A DNA stretch of 64,000 nt from Brevundimonas sp. (lineage in GTDB: Bacteria; Pseudomonadota; Alphaproteobacteria; Caulobacterales; Caulobacteraceae). Below, one piece after another: positions 15,615-26,167 of this stretch. The stretch's first letter is position 1; the number at the start of each line of letters is the position of its first letter. A program made the position numbers and the translations under genes. The stretch spans positions 152,361-216,360 of the forward strand of contig NZ_JAIYCP010000010.1 of assembly GCF_027487935.1 (NCBI RefSeq), given 5' to 3'. The notes below the pieces were generated by a model, which was not told the origin of the DNA, made no database searches, and saw nothing but the letters and a program-made list of their open reading frames with translations.

Positions 15615-17162
15615 ATGAGCAACGCCTTCGCACCCCGGCCGTTTGAAGAGTTTGACGACGAGTTTGAGCTCGACGCCGGTCCTGCCGCGCCGAATGCCTA
15701 TATGCCGGATGGAGACGATGGCAGCCTCGATGCCTTCGAGGACGCCGTCGTCGATCACCACCAGGCCTCGCCATTCATGGGGCCGACGGGAGGGGTCCCG
15801 GCGATCGCGCCGCCGCCTGGACATCGGTCGAACACGGCGGGCACCCGGTCCGACGGGTTCAACCCGGTGGGCGATCTGCAGGCGAGCGCAACGACCGCCA
15901 TGTCGCCCATGAGCATGAGCGGCAGCCAAACGGCCGAGGTATCGGTCCCCCGGATCGCCATCCACGTCTTTGCCGAGCGTCAGGACACCCTGGCTGCGGC
16001 TGAGCGCGCCGGTCAGGACCGTCGCCTGTCGCGGGCAACCACCCAGATCCGCGTCGGCGGCGTCGCCGCTGCGGTCGAGGCCTATCGTCACGAGCCGACC
16101 CCGCCCCTGATCGTGGTCGAATGCATGCAGGACCCACAGACGCTGCTGCAGGAAGTCGACCAACTGGCCGAGGTCTGCGATGCCGGGACCAAGGTCGTCG
16201 TGATCGGTGCCGCCAACGACATCCTGCTGTTCCGCGAACTGATGCGCCGCGGTGTCAGTGAATATCTGGTCGCGCCCCTGCAACCGCTGCAACTGATCTC
16301 GGCCATCGGGGGCCTGTTCGCCGATCCGGCCCAGCCCTTCGTCGGTCGCACGATTGCCTTCGTCGGTGCGCGCGGTGGCACCGGTGCCAGCTCCGTTGCC
16401 CACAACACCGCCTTTGCCATGAGCGAGCGGATCGGGGCCAACACCGTCATCGTCGACTACGATCTGCCGTTCGGCACCGCCGGGCTGGACTTCAACCAGG
16501 ATCCGCTCAGCGGCGTCGCCGATGCCTTGAGCCAGCCTGACCGCCTCGATCCTGTTCTGCTCGACCGGATGATGGTCCGCTGCACCGACAAGCTCAGCCT
16601 GTTCGCCGCCCCGGCGACCCTTGACGTTGACTGGGACATTTCCCCGGAAGCCTTCGAGGAGGTGACCACACAGATCCGCTCGACGGCGCCCTTCGTTGTC
16701 CTGGACTTGCCGCACCTGTGGTCCGGCTGGATGCGTCGCACCCTGATCGCCGCTGATGAGGTGGTGATCGTGGCAACCCCGGATCTGGCCAGCCTGCGCA
16801 ATGCCAAGAACATGATCGACCTGATCCGTCAGGGCCGTCCCAATGATGCGCCGCCCCGGCTGGTGCTGAACCAGGTTGGTGTCCCCGGGCGTCCCGAGAT
16901 CCCGGCCAAGGACTTTGGGACCGCCCTCGGTGTGCACCCCAGTCTGATCATTCCGTTCGATCCCAAGGTCTTCGGAGTCGCAGCGAACAACGGTCAGATG
17001 ATCCTCGACGCGGGCGGCAAGTCCAAGGTGGCCGATGCGTTCCAGACCCTGGCCCAGATCGTCTCGCGCCGTGAGCTTCCCGTGATCGCCGGGACCCGGG
17101 GCAAGCCCGGCAAGGGCGAGGGCAAATCCATCTTCTCCGGCCTGTTCAAGAAGAAGACCTGA
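15615..17162 (+). CDS. cpaE: pilus-localising ATPase-like protein CpaE (TadZ)
   Basis: The 515-aa protein has an acidic, low-complexity N-terminus (residues 1-110), a receiver-like domain (about 115-235, with 'PLIVVECMQD' and 'EYLVAPLQPLQL') and a MinD/ParA-type domain (about 245-500). The Walker A region reads ARGGTGASSVAHN and lacks the usual GKT lysine arrangement. Atypical boxes are known in CpaE/TadZ, which act as polar localisation factors for the pilus machine. The order cpaD-cpaE-cpaF is standard. Confidence 0.93.
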   Translation: MSNAFAPRPFEEFDDEFELDAGPAAPNAYMPDGDDGSLDAFEDAVVDHHQASPFMGPTGGVPAIAPPPGHRSNTAGTRSDGFNPVGDLQASATTAMSPMSMSGSQTAEVSVPRIAIHVFAERQDTLAAAERAGQDRRLSRATTQIRVGGVAAAVEAYRHEPTPPLIVVECMQDPQTLLQEVDQLAEVCDAGTKVVVIGAANDILLFRELMRRGVSEYLVAPLQPLQLISAIGGLFADPAQPFVGRTIAFVGARGGTGASSVAHNTAFAMSERIGANTVIVDYDLPFGTAGLDFNQDPLSGVADALSQPDRLDPVLLDRMMVRCTDKLSLFAAPATLDVDWDISPEAFEEVTTQIRSTAPFVVLDLPHLWSGWMRRTLIAADEVVIVATPDLASLRNAKNMIDLIRQGRPNDAPPRLVLNQVGVPGRPEIPAKDFGTALGVHPSLIIPFDPKVFGVAANNGQMILDAGGKSKVADAFQTLAQIVSRRELPVIAGTRGKPGKGEGKSIFSGLFKKKT

Positions 17163-17165
17163 CCC

Positions 17166-18779
<1,614 letters not shown>

Positions 18780-18784
18780 GGCAG

Positions 18785-19762
18785 ATGCTTCCCGTCCTTG
18801 TGGCCGTCCTGGCTTTCATCACCATCGGCGGACTGGGCTGGGTGTTCGTCGGCAACGGTGACTCCCGCGGAACGGCGGTCAAGCGCGCCCGGGGCCTGGG
18901 CGGGCCCAAACAGACCAACTCGGCAGCCCGCAAGGCAGCGGCGGCCAACTCGCCGGAGGCGCGCCGCAAACAGATCATGCAGCAACTGCAGGAATCGGAG
19001 CGGGCCGAGCGCAAGGCAAGGATCAGTCTCGCCGCCCAGTTGCAACAGGCGGGTCTGAGCACAAAGGTCTCGACCTTCTGGATCATCAGCACCGTTCTGG
19101 GTGTCATCGCCTTCCTGATGCCGCTGCTGTTCGGCCTGAATATCCTGATCTGCATCGGGGTCGCCGTCGTCCTCGGCCTCGGCCTTCCCCGCTGGGTCGT
19201 CGGCTTCCTGGGCAATGGACGCCGCAAGAAGTTTTCCAGCCATTTTGCCGACGCCGTTGATGTGATCGTGCGCGGTATCAAGTCCGGCCTTCCCGTCCAC
19301 GACTGCTTCAAGATCATCGCCCGGGAGAGCCCGGCACCCCTGGGCCCCGAGTTCCAGAAGCTGGTTGAGGGCGTCGCAGCAGGCCTGACCCTCGCCCAGG
19401 CCCTGGACAAGATGTACGAGCGGATGCCGACGCCGGAGCTGAAATTCTTTTCCATCGTCATCGCCATCCAGCAGAAGACCGGCGGCAATCTGGCCGAGGC
19501 GCTGAACAATCTTTCGGTCGTGCTGCGGGCCCGCAAGATGATGGGCGAGAAGATCAAGGCCCTGTCGTCGGAGGCCACCGCCTCCGCCGGGATCATCGGC
19601 TCCCTCCCGCCCGCGGTGATGATCCTCGTCAGCCTCACGACGCCCGCCTACATGGCCCGGCTGTTCACCGACCCGCGCGGCCAGTTCATGCTGCTGGTCG
19701 CCGTGGCGATGATGGCCCTCGGCGTGTTCGTGATGAAGAAGATGATCTCGTTCAAATTCTAG
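18785..19762 (+). CDS. tadB: Flp pilus inner-membrane platform protein TadB
   Basis: The 325-aa protein has N- and C-terminal membrane helices around a T2SSF (PF00482) domain with 'FADAVDVIVRGIKSGLPVHDCF' and 'FFSIVIAIQQKTGGNLAEALNNLS', typical of TadB. With TadC it forms the platform that couples CpaF to pilin polymerisation. It lies 5 bp after cpaF and 16 bp before tadC. Confidence 0.95.
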   Translation: MLPVLVAVLAFITIGGLGWVFVGNGDSRGTAVKRARGLGGPKQTNSAARKAAAANSPEARRKQIMQQLQESERAERKARISLAAQLQQAGLSTKVSTFWIISTVLGVIAFLMPLLFGLNILICIGVAVVLGLGLPRWVVGFLGNGRRKKFSSHFADAVDVIVRGIKSGLPVHDCFKIIARESPAPLGPEFQKLVEGVAAGLTLAQALDKMYERMPTPELKFFSIVIAIQQKTGGNLAEALNNLSVVLRARKMMGEKIKALSSEATASAGIIGSLPPAVMILVSLTTPAYMARLFTDPRGQFMLLVAVAMMALGVFVMKKMISFKF

Positions 19763-19778
19763 GAAATGCCCGGCTCAA

Positions 19779-20768
19779 ATGGTCGAGTTCTTCACCAACG
19801 TTCAGAACCTTATGAGCCTCGGCGTGGGGCTGCTGGTGTTTGCCACGCTGGTCACCCTGCTGGGCTCGTTCGGCGGCGGCCCCAGGCTTGAGGGCCGGAT
19901 GAAGGCCGTGGCGGCGCGGCGAGAGGAACTGAAGCGGCGCTCGCGTCAGGCCATTGCTGCCGAGAACTCCGGGTCCCAGAACCTCCGCCACTCGGACGAT
20001 GGCTTCAAGAAGAGGGTCGTCGAGCAGCTGAACCTGACCAAGTTGCTGGAAGATCCCAAGGTCGCGGACAAGATGGCCCAGGCCGGCTATCGCGGGCCCA
20101 AGCCGCTGACGACCTTCTACTTCTTCCGCTTCTCCATGCCGTTTGTATTCCTGTTAGCCGCGGCAATTTATCTGTTCGTTTTCAACATCTTCGATCTACC
20201 CGTGATGACGCGCGTCACGGCCTGTATGGCCGCCGCGGTGTTCGGATTCTATGCGCCGAACCTCTACCTCTCGAACCGCATTGCGAAGCGGAGGACGTCG
20301 ATCATGCAGGCGTTTCCCGATGCGCTCGACCTGCTGCTGATCTGCGTCGAGGCGGGGATGTCGATCGAGGCGGCGATCCAGAAAGTCAGCCAGGAGATCG
20401 GCGGGTCTTCCATCGACCTGGCCGAGGAACTGACCCTCTTGTCCGCAGAGCTCAGCTATCTGCCTGATCGCCGCATGGCCTATGAGGGTCTGGCGAGGCG
20501 TACCAACCATCCCGGTGTCAAATCCGTGGCCTTGGCCATGACCCAGGCCGAGACCTATGGCACCCCGCTGGGCACTGCGCTGCGGACCATGGCGAAGGAA
20601 AACCGGGAGATGCGCCTCGCGGCCGCCGAGAAGAAGGCCGCGGCCCTGCCGGCCAAATTGACCGTACCGATGATCCTGTTTTTCCTGCCGGTTCTGTTCA
20701 TTGTCATCCTGACCCCGGCCATCCTCAACATCCAGGACACGATGGCCGCCGGTGCGGTTGGCGGCTGA
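19779..20768 (+). CDS. tadC: Flp pilus inner-membrane platform protein TadC
   Basis: The 329-aa protein is the second T2SSF-type platform subunit. The conserved 'FPDALDLLLICVEAGMSIEAAIQ' and 'LALAMTQAETYGTPLGTALR' blocks and the terminal hydrophobic stretch 'MILFFLPVLFIVILTPAI' identify it. It is the last gene of the rightward pilus operon and converges with a START-like gene two bases after its stop. Confidence 0.95.
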   Translation: MVEFFTNVQNLMSLGVGLLVFATLVTLLGSFGGGPRLEGRMKAVAARREELKRRSRQAIAAENSGSQNLRHSDDGFKKRVVEQLNLTKLLEDPKVADKMAQAGYRGPKPLTTFYFFRFSMPFVFLLAAAIYLFVFNIFDLPVMTRVTACMAAAVFGFYAPNLYLSNRIAKRRTSIMQAFPDALDLLLICVEAGMSIEAAIQKVSQEIGGSSIDLAEELTLLSAELSYLPDRRMAYEGLARRTNHPGVKSVALAMTQAETYGTPLGTALRTMAKENREMRLAAAEKKAAALPAKLTVPMILFFLPVLFIVILTPAILNIQDTMAAGAVGG

Positions 20769-20770
20769 TT

Positions 20771-21205
20771 TCAGGCCTCGGCGGCGGCTTTCCAGGCCTC
20801 GGCGACTGCATCGACCGCATGCCGCAGGTGTTTGCGGTGCCGGTCGAAGAACATCTCCCCGCGCAGGCCCGAAAAGATGAAGCCATTGGCGACGATGCAG
20901 CTACCCGGCTGCTCCAGCGGCTCAATCTCGAAATAGCGCATCGAGCGGAACCACAGGCCGCGTTTTTCGGCCCAGACCAGTTGGGAATAGGGCTGCCACT
21001 CGCCAACCCGCATGGCCGCCCTGCGCTCGGGAAGGTCCCCGATCCGCTCGGTAAGGGCAATTTCGGCCCCGAAGGCGATCGCTCCTTCAAGCCTCGTCTC
21101 GACCGGATTCCATCGGTCCCAGCCGGGAAGGTCCGCGATCAGGTCCCAGATCTGGTCGGGCGTGGCGCGCACGCCGATGCGGCGCTCGATACGGGCGATG
21201 TCCAT
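20771..21205 (-). CDS. SRPBCC (START/polyketide-cyclase-like) protein
   Basis: The 144-aa protein starts at ATG 21205. It has the fold pattern 'IGVRATPDQIWDLIADLPGWDRWNPVETRLEGAI' and 'ANGFIFSGLRGEMFF', typical of SRPBCC ligand-binding proteins that hold a hydrophobic ligand in a helix-grip cavity. The ligand is unknown. It lies downstream of an MFS transporter on the same strand (59 bp), possibly co-transcribed. Confidence 0.82.
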   Translation of the reverse strand: MDIARIERRIGVRATPDQIWDLIADLPGWDRWNPVETRLEGAIAFGAEIALTERIGDLPERRAAMRVGEWQPYSQLVWAEKRGLWFRSMRYFEIEPLEQPGSCIVANGFIFSGLRGEMFFDRHRKHLRHAVDAVAEAWKAAAEA

Positions 21206-21263
21206 GGGCCCGATCTGCCACGGCTTTGGGCCCGGGAAAAGGCCCGGAGAGCCAGGGCGGCGA

Positions 21264-22607
21264 TCAGCGGTTGCCTTCGGGTCCCGGCTGGGAGGCGGGC
21301 GGGGTCTCGGGCGAGGGCGTCTCGTCCCGGTCGGGGAGGTCCGGTGGACCGGCGCGCAGCCGCGGATCGATGAAGCAAAGGCCGGTCGCGGCGGCCAGCA
21401 GGATGGCATTGGCGATGAAAGGGGCCGGTTCGGCCAGCTCGTAAAGGGCGACCCCGATCACCGGCGGGGCAAGGAAGCTGAGCCCGGCCAGTGACATCAT
21501 CAGACCGGCGATCGCCCCCTGTTCGTGCGGCTCGACCGACAATGAGGATCCGGCGATGAAGCCCGGCCGGGCGAAGCCGATCCCCATGGAAACAACGGCA
21601 TAGCCGACGACGACCCCGTAAAGGCCCGGGGACGCGATGCTCATCAGGTTTCCGACCAGGGCCAGGGCCGCGCCCCAGCGCATGAGGTCCGCCGGCTGGA
21701 GCCTGAGCAGCGGGATCAAACCCCATTGGGCCATCAGGGTGGCGGCGGCTCCCGCCAGCATGGCGATGCCGATAAAGGGCTGGGCCTCGCGCGCGGCGAT
21801 GCCGGCGACCGAAAGCTCATCAATGATGTGAAAGCCCAGCACCGAGATGTTGGCCGCCTGCGCCCCGGTGACGAACAGGCCGTAGAGCAGATAGCCGCGG
21901 ATGCGCGGGTCCTTCCACAGCCCCTTGCCCGCGTCGCCGCGATGGCCGCTGGGCGAAGGGATCCGGACGACCTCGCCGCTGGGCAGTCTGCGCCAGACCA
22001 CGACCAGCGCCAGCAGGCCGAACAGGGCGAAGGCGTACATCGGTCCTGCCAGGCCGACCCCGGGAATCACGAGCCCCGCGCCGCCCATGCCGACGCCGAT
22101 CGCGGGCAGGACGAAGAAGGGAGCCAGCGCCGGGCCGATCACTGTGCCCAGCCCTTGTGCCGAAGCCAGTAGCGACATGGCCTGGGTGCGCTGCTCCGGC
22201 GTCGTTCGATCAGCGACATAGGCCTGGGATGCGATCGGCGCGGCCGAGCCGAAGACGCCGTAGACGGTGCGCGCCACCCCCATCATGATGAAGGCTAGGC
22301 CCGCGCCGAGCCACTGTTCCAGCCCCGAGGTGGCGGCCAGGCCGAAGCCGGACATGGAGACGACGAACCCCGCAAGGCCGATCATCATGACCCGCTTGCG
22401 TCCAAGGGTGTCGGACAGCCGTGCCCAGAAGGGCGAGGCGACCGTCCACATCAGGGCCGAGATGGCGAAGGCGCCGGCGACGAGGGTGTCGGACAGCCGG
22501 AACTCGCGGCCGATGGCCGGAAGGACGGACTGCAGCGCCATGTTGCCCGCCGCCGCAATCAGGCTGACGGCGAACAGGATGGCAAAGGCAGGGGAGCGCA
22601 GGTTCAC
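21264..22607 (-). CDS. MFS transporter, TCR/Tet-like
   Basis: The 447-aa protein has 12 predicted membrane helices and the MFS motif A-like loop 'ARLSDTLGRKRVMM' between helices 2 and 3. Helix 1 'FAILFAVSLIAAAGNMALQSVLPAIGREF' and the general order resemble the tetracycline-resistance branch (DHA1). Proton-driven export of a small molecule is likely, and the substrate is not predictable. The C-terminal tail is hydrophilic and Pro/Glu-rich (DLPDRDETPSPETPP). Confidence 0.85.
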   Translation of the reverse strand: MNLRSPAFAILFAVSLIAAAGNMALQSVLPAIGREFRLSDTLVAGAFAISALMWTVASPFWARLSDTLGRKRVMMIGLAGFVVSMSGFGLAATSGLEQWLGAGLAFIMMGVARTVYGVFGSAAPIASQAYVADRTTPEQRTQAMSLLASAQGLGTVIGPALAPFFVLPAIGVGMGGAGLVIPGVGLAGPMYAFALFGLLALVVVWRRLPSGEVVRIPSPSGHRGDAGKGLWKDPRIRGYLLYGLFVTGAQAANISVLGFHIIDELSVAGIAAREAQPFIGIAMLAGAAATLMAQWGLIPLLRLQPADLMRWGAALALVGNLMSIASPGLYGVVVGYAVVSMGIGFARPGFIAGSSLSVEPHEQGAIAGLMMSLAGLSFLAPPVIGVALYELAEPAPFIANAILLAAATGLCFIDPRLRAGPPDLPDRDETPSPETPPASQPGPEGNR

Positions 22608-22729
22608 CGGCGCAGCCTAGGCCTGCTGACGCGCGCCGTCACCCGGCTGACGTCATCTCCTTGCTTCAAGACTTGCGCCCGACCCCCTGCTCCGCGCACC
22701 TTGTCGGCTCCCGGATACTGGACACCGCC

Positions 22730-24055
22730 ATGACCCTTCGCCGCCTCCTCGCCGTCTCCACCCTGTCGCTGGCCTTGTCTGCGGGCCTGGCCCAGGCACG
22801 GGAGAATGGCACCGCGCCGGTCGCCCTTGACCGGATCGAGGCGGCGGTGACCGCCGGGACGCCGCGCGTCATCGCCTGGCGGCGCGACCTGCACGCCAAC
22901 CCCGAACTGGGTTTTGCCGAGACCCGCACCGCCGCCATGGTCGCCGCGCATCTGCGGGCTCTGGGGATGGAGGTCCGCACGGAAGTGGGCAAGACCGGTG
23001 TCGTCGGCGTGCTGCGCGGCGGACGGCCGGGCAGGGTGGTGGCCCTGAGGGCCGACATGGATGCCCTGCCGGTGCTTGAGGCGACGGGGCTGCCCTTCGC
23101 CTCGACCGCGACCGGAACCTATATGGGCAGCACGGTGCCGGTGGCCCATGCCTGTGGCCACGACGCCCATGTCGCCATGCTGATGGGTGCCGCCGAGGTG
23201 CTGGCCGGCATGCGCGAGGACATTCCCGGCACCATCGTCTTCATTTTCCAGCCTGCCGAGGAGGGTGCCCCTCCGGGCGAGCCGCTGGGCGGTGCCCGTC
23301 TGATGATCCAGGAGGGGGCGCTGTCAAACCCCCGCCCCGATGCCATCTTCGGCCTGCATGTCGTGCCGGGGCGGCCGGGAACGGTCTTCTATCGCCCGCG
23401 AGGATTCATGGCGGCCTCGGATCGGGTCGACATCACCCTGCATGGTCGTCAGACCCACGGCGCCTGGCCGTGGAAGGGCGTCGATGTCATCGCCACCTCG
23501 GCCCAGGTCGTCCAGACGATCAATACCCTGACGGCGCGGACCATCGACCCGACCACGACGCCGACCGTCTTCACCATCGCCACCCTCGACGCCGGCGTCC
23601 GCTACAACATCATTCCGGACCGCGCCGTCCTGTCCGGCACCCTGCGGACCTTTGACATTGCCCAGCGCGACGACCTCGTCGCCCGCACCCGCGTTGCCAT
23701 CGACAATGTCGCCGAGACCTATGGCGCGACGGCCGAGTTCACGGTGCGCCAGAACGCGGCGCTGGTGTTCAACAATGAGGAACTGTCGGCCTGGCTGGCC
23801 CCGGTGCTGACCGAGGCGGCCGGGGCGGGCAACGTCAATCCGGCCACGCCGCCGACGACGGTGGCCGAGGATTTCAGCTATCTGTCGCAGGAAGTGCCGG
23901 GGGTCTTCTACCACCTCGGCGGTTCGAAGGACGGGGTTGATCCCTCGACCTCGCCGCCGAACCATTCGCCGGAGTTCGACGTCAATGAGGCCGTGCTGCC
24001 GCTCGGCGTCCGCACCCATGTTCTGAGCGCCATCCGGTTTCTGGAGCGCGATTGA
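22730..24055 (+). CDS. secreted M20-family amidohydrolase/peptidase
   Basis: The 441-aa protein has a signal peptide (MTLRRLLAVSTLSLALSAGLAQA). It then shows an M20D domain with 'WRRDLHANPELGF', 'LRADMDALPV', 'HACGHDAHVAMLMGAAEVL', 'FQPAEEG' and the dimerisation domain with 'TLHGRQTHGAWPW'. These are the two-metal hydrolase residues of hippurate/N-acyl-amino-acid amidohydrolases, here exported. Start ATG 22730 begins the signal peptide; an upstream in-frame ATG is rejected. A small coiled-coil gene follows 3 bp later. Confidence 0.9.
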   Translation: MTLRRLLAVSTLSLALSAGLAQARENGTAPVALDRIEAAVTAGTPRVIAWRRDLHANPELGFAETRTAAMVAAHLRALGMEVRTEVGKTGVVGVLRGGRPGRVVALRADMDALPVLEATGLPFASTATGTYMGSTVPVAHACGHDAHVAMLMGAAEVLAGMREDIPGTIVFIFQPAEEGAPPGEPLGGARLMIQEGALSNPRPDAIFGLHVVPGRPGTVFYRPRGFMAASDRVDITLHGRQTHGAWPWKGVDVIATSAQVVQTINTLTARTIDPTTTPTVFTIATLDAGVRYNIIPDRAVLSGTLRTFDIAQRDDLVARTRVAIDNVAETYGATAEFTVRQNAALVFNNEELSAWLAPVLTEAAGAGNVNPATPPTTVAEDFSYLSQEVPGVFYHLGGSKDGVDPSTSPPNHSPEFDVNEAVLPLGVRTHVLSAIRFLERD

Positions 24056-24058
24056 CCC

Positions 24059-24253
24059 GTGGCCGACGAACTGGAGCGGCTGAAGGCGCGCCGGGTGACG
24101 GCCCTCTATCGCCTCGACCTGATCGGCAAGGGGGCGCAGCTCTCCTATGATGACGGCACGCTGGTCGACATGAGGTCCGAACAGGCGCGGCTGGAGGAGA
24201 TGGTGGCGGACCTCGACCGGCGGATCGCGCGACTGGAGGCGACGCTGCACTGA
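24059..24253 (+). CDS. small coiled-coil protein, function unknown
   Basis: The 64-aa protein (GTG start) begins MADELERLKARRVTALYRL and ends in a charged heptad helix 'MVADLDRRIARLEATLH', with a short beta-like middle 'AQLSYDDGTLVDMRSE'. The helix-hairpin-helix outline is reminiscent of phage gpW head-tail connectors or gene-transfer-agent accessories, but no other phage gene is nearby, so this is only a resemblance. It follows the M20 gene by 3 bp. Confidence 0.55.
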   Translation: MADELERLKARRVTALYRLDLIGKGAQLSYDDGTLVDMRSEQARLEEMVADLDRRIARLEATLH

Positions 24254-24268
24254 TCTCCCGGAGCTGCC

Positions 24269-24483
24269 TTGTCATCCCGGACGCCGCGAAGCGGCGATCC
24301 GGGACGGCGCGAGCCTCATTTTGCTCACCCCCGGAAATCGCCTTCGATTGTCCGGGGGACGGGTGGCCATAGCGCCATGCCCCCACCCGTGTCCCGGATA
24401 GCTGCTTCGCATCTTCCGGGACGCGAGGTTCTGGCGACCGTGCGTCCCGGCTCTTCGCTTCGCTTCGGCCGGGATGACAAGGA
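24269..24483. repeat. REP-like palindromic intergenic element
   Basis: The left end CTTGTCATCCCGGACG and the right end CGTCCCGG...CCGGGATGACAAGG are inverted copies. Inside lie further hairpins (CCGCGAAGCGG; CCCCCGG...CCGGGGG; TCCCGGATAGC...TTCCGGGA). The whole gap between the coiled-coil gene and dapE is filled by these stacked palindromes. Both flanking genes converge here, so it may also terminate transcription. Confidence 0.75.
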
Positions 24484-24487
24484 GCGG

Positions 24488-25648
24488 TCAGGCTCGCGCG
24501 AAATACCTGCCGATCACCGCGCGATAGACCTCGGCCAGGGCCTCGATCTCCGCCACGGGCGCGCGCTCGTCGATCTGGTGCATGGTCTGGCCGACGAGAC
24601 CCAGTTCCAGCACCGGACACATGGCGCGGATGAAACGGGCGTCCGAGGTGCCGCCGGTGGTCGAGGCCTCCGGACGGCGGCCGGTGGAAGCCTCCACAGC
24701 GTCCTGCACGGCGGTGACGAACGGCCCGGTCTGGGTCAGGAAGGCATCGCCCGAATGCAGGTGTTCGAGCTCGATGCGCAGTCCGCTTTCGGCCTGGGCC
24801 TTGCCCGCCTCGGCATTGAGCCAGGCCATCAGGCTCTCGCCGGTGTGGTTCGGGTTGAAGCGGATGTTCAGCCGCCCACGTGCCTCGGCCGGGATCAGAT
24901 TGGTCGCCGTATTGCCGACGTCGAGCGTGGTCAGCTCCAGATTGGACGGCTGGAAGGCCTCATAGCCGTCGTCCAGACGGTGGTCGGCCAGCCGGGCGAC
25001 CAGCCGGGCCAGCACCGGGACCGGATTGGCCGCACGGTCCGGATAGGCGACATGGCCCTGTTTGCCGTGCACCGTGATCCAGGTGTTCAGCGAGCCGCGC
25101 CGCCCGATCTTGATCATGTCGCCCAGGGCGTGTTGCGACGACGGCTCGCCGACCACGCAGGCGTCGATGACCTCGCCCTCGGCCATCAGGGCCTGGACCA
25201 CCCGCTTGGTGCCGTGCAGGGCCGGGCCCTCCTCGTCGCCGGTGATCAGGAAGGACAGGCTGCCGGGGACCTCGCCCTCTGCCAGGACCTGTGAAACCGC
25301 CGCGACCCAGGCCGCGATGCCGCCCTTCATGTCTACGGCACCCCGGCCGTAGAGGATGCCGTCCTTCACCTCGGCTTCGAAGGGGGCAGAGGACCAGGCT
25401 TCGGTCGACCCGGTCGGCACGACATCGGTGTGGCCCGCGAAACAGAGATTCGGTGAGGCCGTCCCACGCCGGGCGTAGAGGTTCTCGATATCCTCGAACT
25501 TCATCCGGCGGCAGTGGAAACCGAGCCCCGTCAGGGCACGTTCCAGCACATCCATCGCCCCCTCGTCGGCGGGGGTCACGGAAGGCCTGCGGATCAGGTC
25601 GCGGGTGAGGGCGACAGGATCGATAACGTGAGTTGATGCGGTGCTCAT
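24488..25648 (-). CDS. dapE: succinyl-diaminopimelate desuccinylase
   Basis: DapE releases succinate from N-succinyl-LL-diaminopimelate in lysine and peptidoglycan precursor synthesis. The 386-aa M20 protein shows 'LCFAGHTDVVPTG', 'YGRGAVDMKGG', 'ITGDEEGPA', 'EPSSQ' and 'GGTSDARFI', all close to the DapE signature (two Zn ligands, catalytic Glu). The start ATG at 25648 (MSTASTHVIDPVALTRDLI) is chosen; frame extension beyond it runs antisense to the cupin gene. dapD lies 36 kb away in this window. Confidence 0.95.
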   Translation of the reverse strand: MSTASTHVIDPVALTRDLIRRPSVTPADEGAMDVLERALTGLGFHCRRMKFEDIENLYARRGTASPNLCFAGHTDVVPTGSTEAWSSAPFEAEVKDGILYGRGAVDMKGGIAAWVAAVSQVLAEGEVPGSLSFLITGDEEGPALHGTKRVVQALMAEGEVIDACVVGEPSSQHALGDMIKIGRRGSLNTWITVHGKQGHVAYPDRAANPVPVLARLVARLADHRLDDGYEAFQPSNLELTTLDVGNTATNLIPAEARGRLNIRFNPNHTGESLMAWLNAEAGKAQAESGLRIELEHLHSGDAFLTQTGPFVTAVQDAVEASTGRRPEASTTGGTSDARFIRAMCPVLELGLVGQTMHQIDERAPVAEIEALAEVYRAVIGRYFARA

Positions 25649-25696
25649 AAGGCTGTGCTTTACGGGGTTCGGACGACTGCGAGAAGACGCCATCCC

Positions 25697-26167
25697 ATGC
25701 CGAAGATCGACATAGACGCCGCACCCACGGGACACGGCACCGGCTATCCGGAGGAATTCGCCGGACCGTGCAAGCCACGCCGTCGCTGGCGGCTGGGCGA
25801 TGCGGTCGGGCTGGACCAGTTCGGGGTCAATCTGCTGCGCCTGCCGGCCGGGGCCTGGTCCAGCCAGCGCCACTGGCACGAGGGCGAGGACGAGTTCGTC
25901 TGGGTCGTATCGGGCGAGGTCGTGCTGGTCGAGGATGAAGGCGAAACCGTCTTGCGCGCCGGCGACTGCGCGGGCTGGAAGGCGGGTGTGCCCAATGGCC
26001 ATATGCTGCAGAACCGCTCGGGCGGCGAGGCCGTTCTGCTGGAGGTCGGCACGCGCACCCCGGGCGGGGACACCGGCCACTATCCGGACATCGACATGCA
26101 GTTCCGGCAGGGCGGCTTTTTCCACCGCGATGGGACCCCTTATCCGAAAGTCGACCGGCGCACGTGA
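25697..26167 (+). CDS. cupin-domain protein
   Basis: The 156-aa single-domain cupin has motif 1 'QRHWHEGEDEFVWVVSGEV' (metal ligands His, His, Glu) and motif 2 'GDCAGWKAGVPNGHML' (last His). The C-terminus 'TGHYPDIDMQF...FFHRDGTPYPK' recurs in a subgroup of proteobacterial cupins of unknown substrate. No signal peptide is seen. Its stop overlaps the GTG start of the MFS gene, so the two are coupled. Confidence 0.85.
   Translation: MPKIDIDAAPTGHGTGYPEEFAGPCKPRRRWRLGDAVGLDQFGVNLLRLPAGAWSSQRHWHEGEDEFVWVVSGEVVLVEDEGETVLRAGDCAGWKAGVPNGHMLQNRSGGEAVLLEVGTRTPGGDTGHYPDIDMQFRQGGFFHRDGTPYPKVDRRT

Noticed and set aside
16360..16400. CpaE as an inactivated ATPase because of its odd Walker A
   Set aside because: Atypical Walker boxes are a known property of CpaE/TadZ proteins.
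24059..24253. Phage head-tail protein indicating a prophage
   Set aside because: Only a weak helical resemblance to gpW and no other phage genes nearby.
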